Made by a program: the position numbers and the translations under genes | From: Alcaligenaceae bacterium | GTDB taxonomy: Bacteria > Pseudomonadota > Gammaproteobacteria > Burkholderiales > Burkholderiaceae_B | Assembly (NCBI GenBank): GCA_029265335.1 | Contig: JAJUJN010000041.1 | Span: 1-10,561 of the forward strand | Reading direction: 5' to 3' | DNA: 10,561 nucleotides | Shown: piece by piece, positions 5,280-10,561 of the stretch | Numbering within the stretch: the stretch's first letter is position 1 | Layout: every line of letters begins with the position of its first letter | The notes under the pieces: model-generated | Databases searched by the model: none | What the model was told of the DNA's origin: nothing | Seen by the model: the letters and a program-made list of their open reading frames with translations, nothing else

Positions 5280-5287
5280 AACGGCTC
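5261..5287 (+). terminator. GAGCCG/CGGCTC stem in the fusion-rfaH gap
   Basis: GAGCCG at 5261-5266 and CGGCTC at 5282-5287 are perfect 6-bp arms with a 15-nt loop. No T-run follows, so a true intrinsic terminator is doubtful. A leader stem or attenuator is possible. Confidence 0.3.
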
Positions 5288-5307
5288 CATTCCCCCGGAG
5301 TTGAAAC

Positions 5308-5832
5308 ATGCCGCGCCCGTCCGCTCTCAGATCCAAACCCTGGTATGTGGTGTTCAGCAAGCCGCGTCAGGAGCAGCGAGCGCTCGAGCAGCTGGTACGG
5401 CAAGAATACGAAGTGTACCTGCCTATGCTCACGCAATGGCAGCGCAAATCGGGCAACTGGCTGAGCCGTACCGCGCCCATGTTTCCACGCTATTTATTTC
5501 TGCGACCCACTCGAGCCGAGCAAAGCATCGGCCCGGTGCGCAGTACCTTCGGGGTGAGCAATCTGGTGCGATTCGGTGTGGAAATGGCGCGAGTGCGGCC
5601 CAGCCTCATTTCGGCCATTCACCAGCTTGAGGTTGAGCAGGCGCAGCGTCACGCCGAGCCGCCGGGTAGCCAACTCAAACCCGGCACCCGTGTGCAAGTA
5701 GAAGAAGGGCCGTTCGCCGGGCTGGCAGGCGTGGTGAAGGCCAGTGCCCAGCAGCGCGTGATCATCCTGCTCGAGATCCTCGGCAAAGAAGCGAGGGTGA
5801 AGCTTGAAGCCGGGGCAGTGCGGGCCGCTTAA
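5308..5832 (+). CDS. rfaH: RfaH-type specialised NusG paralogue (transcription antiterminator)
   Basis: The 174-residue protein has an N-terminal NGN domain (about 10-105: KPWYVVFSKPRQEQRALEQL, YEVYLPMLTQWQR, APMFPRYLFLRP, GVSNLVRFG) and a C-terminal KOW domain (about 122-170: LKPGTRVQVEEGPFAGLAGVV, VIILLEILGKEARVKLE). RfaH proteins bind paused RNA polymerase at ops sites and let it read through long envelope-polysaccharide operons, while recruiting ribosomes. Length fits RfaH (about 160-175). The ATG at 5308 has GGAG at 7 bases spacing. It converges on the tviC end of a polysaccharide operon, so it is probably a locus-dedicated factor; the chromosomal housekeeping RfaH cannot be excluded. 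A palindrome and a possible promoter precede it. No ops-like GGCGGTAGC site for the operon was found in the window. Confidence 0.9.
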   Translation: MPRPSALRSKPWYVVFSKPRQEQRALEQLVRQEYEVYLPMLTQWQRKSGNWLSRTAPMFPRYLFLRPTRAEQSIGPVRSTFGVSNLVRFGVEMARVRPSLISAIHQLEVEQAQRHAEPPGSQLKPGTRVQVEEGPFAGLAGVVKASAQQRVIILLEILGKEARVKLEAGAVRAA

Positions 5833-5835
5833 CGC

Positions 5836-5863
5836 GACCCCAAACGCTCTGGGCGCAGCGAGC

Positions 5864-5875
<12 letters not shown>
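5836..5875. terminator. Stem-loops between convergent rfaH and tviC
   Basis: GCGAGC at 5858-5863 and GCTCGC at 5870-5875 form a perfect 6-bp stem with a 6-nt loop that contains the tviC stop codon. A smaller CCCA/TGGG pairing lies just before it. No long T-run follows on either strand. Its place between two convergent genes supports a bidirectional terminator role. Confidence 0.4.
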
Positions 5876-6874
<999 letters not shown>

Positions 6875-6882
6875 GAGGGTGC

Positions 6883-8160
6883 TTAGAGTCGCAGGTCGGC
6901 CTCGTGAGGCTCGAGCAGATATTTGAGGTCGTAGAGAACGTGTGCCGGTTTGCCCAAGGCGCGTATGGCCTCATGGCCCAGGGCTTTGAAGTCATCGTGC
7001 GCCACCGTGATGATGATGGCGTCGTATTCGCCCGCGGCGGGCTCATCGATAGGCGTGATGCCGTATTCGCGTTGCGCTTCGGCCGCGTCAACCCAGGGGT
7101 CGAACACGTCTACCAACACATCGTGTTCGCGCAGCTCCCGCACCACATCAACCACCCGGGTGTTGCGAAGGTCGGGACAATTCTCTTTGAAGGTAAGACC
7201 CATCACCAGCACGCGTGCACCGTGCACTTGAATCCTGCGCTTGACCATGGCCTTGACCAGTTGGCCCACCACATATTGCCCCATGCTGTCGTTGAGCCGA
7301 CGACCGGCCAGGATGATCTCGGGGTGATGGCCGATGGCCTGGGCCTTGTGCGTGAGGTAGTAGGGGTCGACACCGATGCAATGACCGCCCACCAATCCCG
7401 GGCGAAACGGCAGAAAATTCCACTTGGTGCCCGCAGCCTTGAGCACGGCTTCGGTGTCGATGCCCATGCGATTGAAAATGACCGCCAGCTCGTTGATGAG
7501 CGCAATATTGAGGTCACGCTGGGTGTTTTCGATGACCTTGGCCGCTTCCGCCACACGGATGCTCTCCGCTTTGTGGGTGCCCGCCGTGATGATCTGCCGA
7601 TACAGCTGATCGACGAGCTCGGCCACTTCCGGCGTGCTGCCAGAGGTGACCTTGCGAATGTTGGTTACGCGGTGCTCTTTATCGCCGGGGTTGATGCGTT
7701 CGGGGCTGTATCCCGCGTAGAAGTCGACGTTGAACTTGAGGCCCGACTCGCGCTCGAGCACCGGCACGCAGTCATCTTCGGTGGCGCCGGGATACACCGT
7801 GGATTCGTAGATCACGATGTCGCCGCGCTTGAGCACCCGACCCAGGGTTTCACTGGCCAGGCGCAGTGGCGTGAGGTCGGGCCGCTTGTATTCGTCGATG
7901 GGCGTGGGCACCGTCACGATATACACATTGCAGGCAGCCAACTCTTCGGGGTTGGTGGTGTAACGCAAGTGGCGAGCCGCTGCGAGGTCGTCGTCTTCCA
8001 CTTCGAGGGTTTCGTCGCGACCTTCACGCAAGGTGTTGATGCGGTGCTCGTTGATGTCGAAGCCCAGAACCTCGCGCTGCTTGCCGAACTCCACCGCCAG
8101 GGGCAAACCTACATAGCCCAGACCGATGATGGCAAGCTTGATATCGGAGAGTTGAAGCAT
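6883..8160 (-). CDS. tviB: UDP-N-acetylhexosamine 6-dehydrogenase, TviB/WbpO type
   Basis: The 425-residue protein is a nucleotide-sugar dehydrogenase of the TviB/WbpO class. It has the Rossmann motif [12 protein letters not shown] at 11-22, [18 protein letters not shown] at 82-99, [19 protein letters not shown] at 118-136, [13 protein letters not shown] at 151-163, [20 protein letters not shown] at 205-224, and the catalytic Cys261 in [17 protein letters not shown]. The C-terminal UDP-binding part contains [20 protein letters not shown]. The reaction is NAD-dependent four-electron oxidation of UDP-GlcNAc (or UDP-GalNAc) to the uronic acid. Length is normal for the family. It sits 42 bp after wzc and 8 bp before tviC, forming the sugar-precursor pair of the operon. 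The Shine-Dalgarno signal is poor. Confidence 0.94.
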   Translation of the reverse strand: MLQLSDIKLAIIGLGYVGLPLAVEFGKQREVLGFDINEHRINTLREGRDETLEVEDDDLAAARHLRYTTNPEELAACNVYIVTVPTPIDEYKRPDLTPLRLASETLGRVLKRGDIVIYESTVYPGATEDDCVPVLERESGLKFNVDFYAGYSPERINPGDKEHRVTNIRKVTSGSTPEVAELVDQLYRQIITAGTHKAESIRVAEAAKVIENTQRDLNIALINELAVIFNRMGIDTEAVLKAAGTKWNFLPFRPGLVGGHCIGVDPYYLTHKAQAIGHHPEIILAGRRLNDSMGQYVVGQLVKAMVKRRIQVHGARVLVMGLTFKENCPDLRNTRVVDVVRELREHDVLVDVFDPWVDAAEAQREYGITPIDEPAAGEYDAIIITVAHDDFKALGHEAIRALGKPAHVLYDLKYLLEPHEADLRL

Positions 8161-8191
8161 GATGAGCCGTAAAAGGAGAGTGTGGGATGGC

Positions 8192-8207
8192 AGTGAGCAA
8201 ACTCACT
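8192..8207 (-). other. Short hairpin at the wzc-tviB junction
   Basis: AGTGAG at 8192-8197 and CTCACT at 8202-8207 form a perfect 6-bp stem with a 4-nt loop. The stem covers the wzc stop codon. No U-run follows immediately, so it looks more like an intercistronic mRNA stem than a terminator. Confidence 0.35.
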
Positions 8208-10434
8208 TGTAGCCGTAATAGTATTTGTAGGCATAACCGTAGCCCACGCGGCGACGCTTGATGCCATTGAAGATGATGCCTTTGACTTCGGCGCCAACGC
8301 TCTCGACACGGCGGATGGCGTCGCGCAGTTCGCGCGCGGTGCTCTGTTCGGCGCGCGCCACCATGAAGGTGGTGCTGGCATGGCGAATCACCGCCAGGGT
8401 GTCGGCCACCGGCAGTACGGGGGCGGAGTCGAGCAGGATATGATCGTATTGATCCTGCAGGCTGTCGAGCAGGGCGCCCAAGCCGTCGCTCAGCAGCAGT
8501 TCGCCCGGGTTGGGGGGCAGTTGGCCTGCCGGCAGAACGTCGAGTTGAAGCCCCGGCAACTGCTCACGGCGCAGCGCTTCGTCGAGCGTGGCCGTGCCCG
8601 CCAGCACATTCGACAGCCCCACCACCTTGTGATAGCCGAAGTAGCGGCCGAGCTGGGGCCGGCGCAAGTCGGTTTCTATCAAAAGCACTTTCTTGCCACC
8701 AGCCGCCAGCAACACGCTGAGGTTGGCGGCGACAAAGCTTTTGCCCAGGGCTGCGGTGGGGCCGGTAATCACGATGTTCTTGTTGGTGGCGCCCATGATG
8801 GCGAACGCCAAACCGGTGCGCAGCGAGCGTAGGCTTTCTACTGCAGGGTCTTCGGGATGGAGCGTAGCGAGCAGCTGGCTTTCGCCGTTTTTGCCCACGT
8901 AGCGTTTGCGGCCGCGTTGGTGTGAGGCCAGCTTTTCCTGGGCGGCGCTTTCGGGAATCGAAGCGAATACTGAAAGTCCTGTTTGGCGCTCGGCTTCTTC
9001 GGCATCGCGCAAAGTGGGTCGCAGCAAGCGCAAGGCGAAGGCCGCCATAACCCCCAGCATCAAGCCCAGCAAGCCGGCAATGGCCACGATCATGGTTTTT
9101 TTGGGCGCGACCGGCAGGGTGTCGGGAATGGCGAAGTCGATGATGCGCACATTCCCCACCGTGCCGGCCTTGGCCACGCGCAGCTGCTGAGCATTGTTGA
9201 GCATCGCGATGTAGAGCTGAGTGCTCACGTCGGCGTCACGTTGCAGGCGCAGTAGATCGCGCTGTGCAGACGGCAGGGTGTTGATCTGAGCGTTGATCTG
9301 GTCGGCCTCGCGGGCGTTGACCGCCAACTGCTCATCGATCACCTGAACATTGGGGTGATTGGGCCGGTAGCGCTGCAGCAGCTCTTCGCGCTTGAGGAGC
9401 AGCTCGCGTCTGGTCTGTTCGGCAGTGACGGCCTGCTGCAGCAGCGATTCGGCGGCCCCACCCACGCTCACCGTTTGGCTTTCGGTTTTATAGGCGTTGA
9501 GTGCGTCTTCGGCCTGACTCACGGCCGAGCGAATTTCAGGCAACTGGGCGTCGAGAAACTCCAGGCTCTTGTCGGCTTCCGCGCTGCGACGGGCCACGTT
9601 CTGCTCGAGGTAGGCGCGGGCGATCGCGTTGACCAGATCGCCGGCAAAGTAAACGTTGGGGTGTTCGTATTTGAGGCTGATGATGTTGCTGCCGCGGCCT
9701 GCCTCCTGCACATCGAGATTGCCGCGAACCTGTCGGTAGGCGTTGATGGGAGCGCGACGCACCACGGCAAATTCTGTGTTCTCGCCGGCCGTCATGTTTG
9801 CGACCGCTATGTGCCCTTCGTCATTGCCGAGCTTGAAAGTGACGCGCTGATGCAGGGGGCCGCGCGCCAGTTCGATGCCGTCTTCGTCGGTCAGCCGGAA
9901 GCCGTCTTCGTGCGCCTTCACCAGGAACGTGCGCCCGTAGCCCCGCGGCGGAATCTCGAACTCGGCGAGCTCAAGGCTCTCGCCGCCCCAGGCGAAGCTA
10001 TCCAGGCCAAACAGGGGTTCGGCCAGACCCGACCCGCCATGGCGCCGTGCCCACCAGTCGCCGATCACCGGAAAGCGGTTGTTGACAGTCACGGAGAGAT
10101 CTGCCTGCGTGGCGTTGATAGCGTCGAGCAGAACCTCGCGTGAACGAATGATTTCGATTTCGCCCGAGATAGGAGTGGTGCCAGTGCCCAGAAGCGCTTC
10201 GGTAGTGACCTGCAAGCTGGTCAGTGGGCTGCTTTTGTCGTCTTCGACCTGCAGCAGAGCGTCAGCGCGGTAGATAGGAGTGGCCAGCATGGCATAGGCC
10301 ACCCCGATGCCGGTAACCACCACGGCAATGCCCACGATCAGCCAGATATGCTGCAGCAACGTATCGAGGAGGTCGGCAAGGTTGATTTCGTCGTCGTCGC
10401 TGTGATCGGGAGGTAATTGAGAAGTGGCGTTCAT
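8203..10434 (-). CDS. wzc: Wzc-type polysaccharide co-polymerase / bacterial tyrosine autokinase
   Basis: The 743-residue inner-membrane protein has the full PCP-2a layout: a cytoplasmic N-terminus (1-30), TM1 (about 31-51), a Wzz domain, a large periplasmic coiled-coil part (about 280-420, e.g. the stretch around ELLLKREELLQRYRPNHPN), the GNVR motif at 427-430, a Pro-rich PDTLPVAPKK before TM2 (about 448-470), and a C-terminal BY-kinase. Kinase motifs are Walker A GPTAALGKS at 558-566, Walker A' LLIETDLRRP from 584, and Walker B ILLDSAP at 666-672. The tail GYGYAYKYYYGYK carries seven tyrosines for autophosphorylation. Cycles of phosphorylation control polymer length and export with Wza and Wzy. 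One oddity is Glu588 at the usual first Asp of Walker A'. It is followed by tviB and tviC and preceded by a probable export protein. The ATG at 10434 has no strong ribosome site. Confidence 0.95.
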   Translation of the reverse strand: MNATSQLPPDHSDDDEINLADLLDTLLQHIWLIVGIAVVVTGIGVAYAMLATPIYRADALLQVEDDKSSPLTSLQVTTEALLGTGTTPISGEIEIIRSREVLLDAINATQADLSVTVNNRFPVIGDWWARRHGGSGLAEPLFGLDSFAWGGESLELAEFEIPPRGYGRTFLVKAHEDGFRLTDEDGIELARGPLHQRVTFKLGNDEGHIAVANMTAGENTEFAVVRRAPINAYRQVRGNLDVQEAGRGSNIISLKYEHPNVYFAGDLVNAIARAYLEQNVARRSAEADKSLEFLDAQLPEIRSAVSQAEDALNAYKTESQTVSVGGAAESLLQQAVTAEQTRRELLLKREELLQRYRPNHPNVQVIDEQLAVNAREADQINAQINTLPSAQRDLLRLQRDADVSTQLYIAMLNNAQQLRVAKAGTVGNVRIIDFAIPDTLPVAPKKTMIVAIAGLLGLMLGVMAAFALRLLRPTLRDAEEAERQTGLSVFASIPESAAQEKLASHQRGRKRYVGKNGESQLLATLHPEDPAVESLRSLRTGLAFAIMGATNKNIVITGPTAALGKSFVAANLSVLLAAGGKKVLLIETDLRRPQLGRYFGYHKVVGLSNVLAGTATLDEALRREQLPGLQLDVLPAGQLPPNPGELLLSDGLGALLDSLQDQYDHILLDSAPVLPVADTLAVIRHASTTFMVARAEQSTARELRDAIRRVESVGAEVKGIIFNGIKRRRVGYGYAYKYYYGYK

Positions 10435-10459
10435 CGGTGGAGGTCAGAGCAAGGAATAG

Positions 10460-10485
10460 ACGACGCGAGACCTGGCCCGCGTCGT
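10460..10485 (-). other. GC-rich intercistronic hairpin upstream of wzc
   Basis: ACGACGCG at 10460-10467 and CGCGTCGT at 10478-10485 form a perfect 8-bp stem with a 10-nt loop. It lies between the stop of the upstream gene and the wzc start. No U-run follows on the minus strand, so partial termination, mRNA stabilisation or a pause site are all possible. Confidence 0.45.
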
Positions 10486-10504
10486 TGAGGTGCGTAACTG
10501 AGAA

Positions 10505-10561
10505 TCAGCGCGCGACGCGCTCGAGGAAGGTGGCCGAGGGCAGAATGCTGTTGATCACGCG
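10505..10561 (-). CDS. C-terminal tail of a probable Wza-like outer-membrane polysaccharide export protein (partial)
   Basis: Only the last 18 codons are inside the window, ending RVINSILPSATFLERVAR and a TGA at 10505-10507. The frame is open to the right edge. The tail resembles the end of SLBB-domain export (OPX) proteins, in which a short amphipathic segment follows the last SLBB motif. Its place immediately upstream of wzc, 70 bp away on the same strand, fits the usual wza-wzc order. Identification rests mainly on context; another polysaccharide-locus protein is possible. Confidence 0.45.
   Translation of the reverse strand, partial: RVINSILPSATFLERVAR

Noticed and set aside
6904..8172. 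422-codon open frame on the plus strand
   Set aside because: It is the antisense shadow of the tviB coding sequence, which carries all conserved dehydrogenase motifs. The plus-strand translation shows no recognisable domain.
9363..9376. GGCCGGTAGCGCTG, resembling the RfaH ops element GGCGGTAGCNTG
   Set aside because: It has an extra C in the core, lies inside wzc, and is on the strand opposite to operon transcription, so it cannot act as an ops pause site for this operon.
9355..10143. 262-codon open frame on the plus strand
   Set aside because: Antisense to the wzc Wzz/coiled-coil region, with no family features and no credible ribosome site.

Overview
The window looks like a chromosomal segment of a GC-rich gammaproteobacterium. 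This rests on the gene set: a SirB2-type membrane protein, an MliC/META-domain envelope protein, a PACE efflux pump, an RfaH-type NusG paralogue, and a Wzc/TviB/TviC polysaccharide locus. The genus cannot be fixed from the sequence. No rRNA, tRNA, CRISPR array, insertion sequence or phage gene was seen. No stretch longer than about 180 bp lacks a gene.

Left part (1-4191), metabolic and envelope genes in small units. A C-rich edge leads into an N-terminally incomplete SirB2-like gene (+). It overlaps tail-to-tail with a MarR regulator (-), which is divergent from a MaoC-type hydratase (+). The hydratase converges on a secreted MliC + COG3650-like + META protein (-). Upstream of that on the same strand are a PACE efflux transporter and a GlxA-type AraC regulator carrying a DJ-1/PfpI domain.

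Middle (4192-5832). The GlxA-type regulator is divergent from an unusual fusion of a DUF1428 (YbaA-like) domain and a VOC/PhnB-like glyoxalase domain, joined by a tandemly duplicated Ser/Ala linker. The 173 bp between them hold a regular array of repeated motifs (GGATAAC-N23-GCTATCCGCA twice, 77 bp apart, with a tandem TGYCGCATT pair between), which suggests a complex operator. Next comes rfaH on the same strand as the fusion. A 19-bp palindrome covers the fusion's stop codon and a possible -35 box of rfaH.

Right part (5864-10561), a polysaccharide operon on the minus strand. In transcription order: the C-terminal tail of a probable outer-membrane export protein, a Wzc-type tyrosine autokinase/co-polymerase, a TviB/WbpO-type UDP-N-acetylhexosamine 6-dehydrogenase and a TviC/WbpP-type UDP-GlcNAc 4-epimerase. 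TviB plus TviC would supply UDP-N-acetyl-galactosaminuronic acid, the Vi-antigen type of precursor. Wzc and the export protein would serve chain-length control and export. The rfaH-like gene converges on this operon and may be its dedicated antiterminator. The operon promoter and any ops site would lie beyond the right edge.

The least ordinary features are the DUF1428-VOC fusion with its operator-like intergenic array, the palindrome in front of rfaH, and the three-domain MliC/COG3650/META protein. I do not see a clearly new defence or mobile system here.
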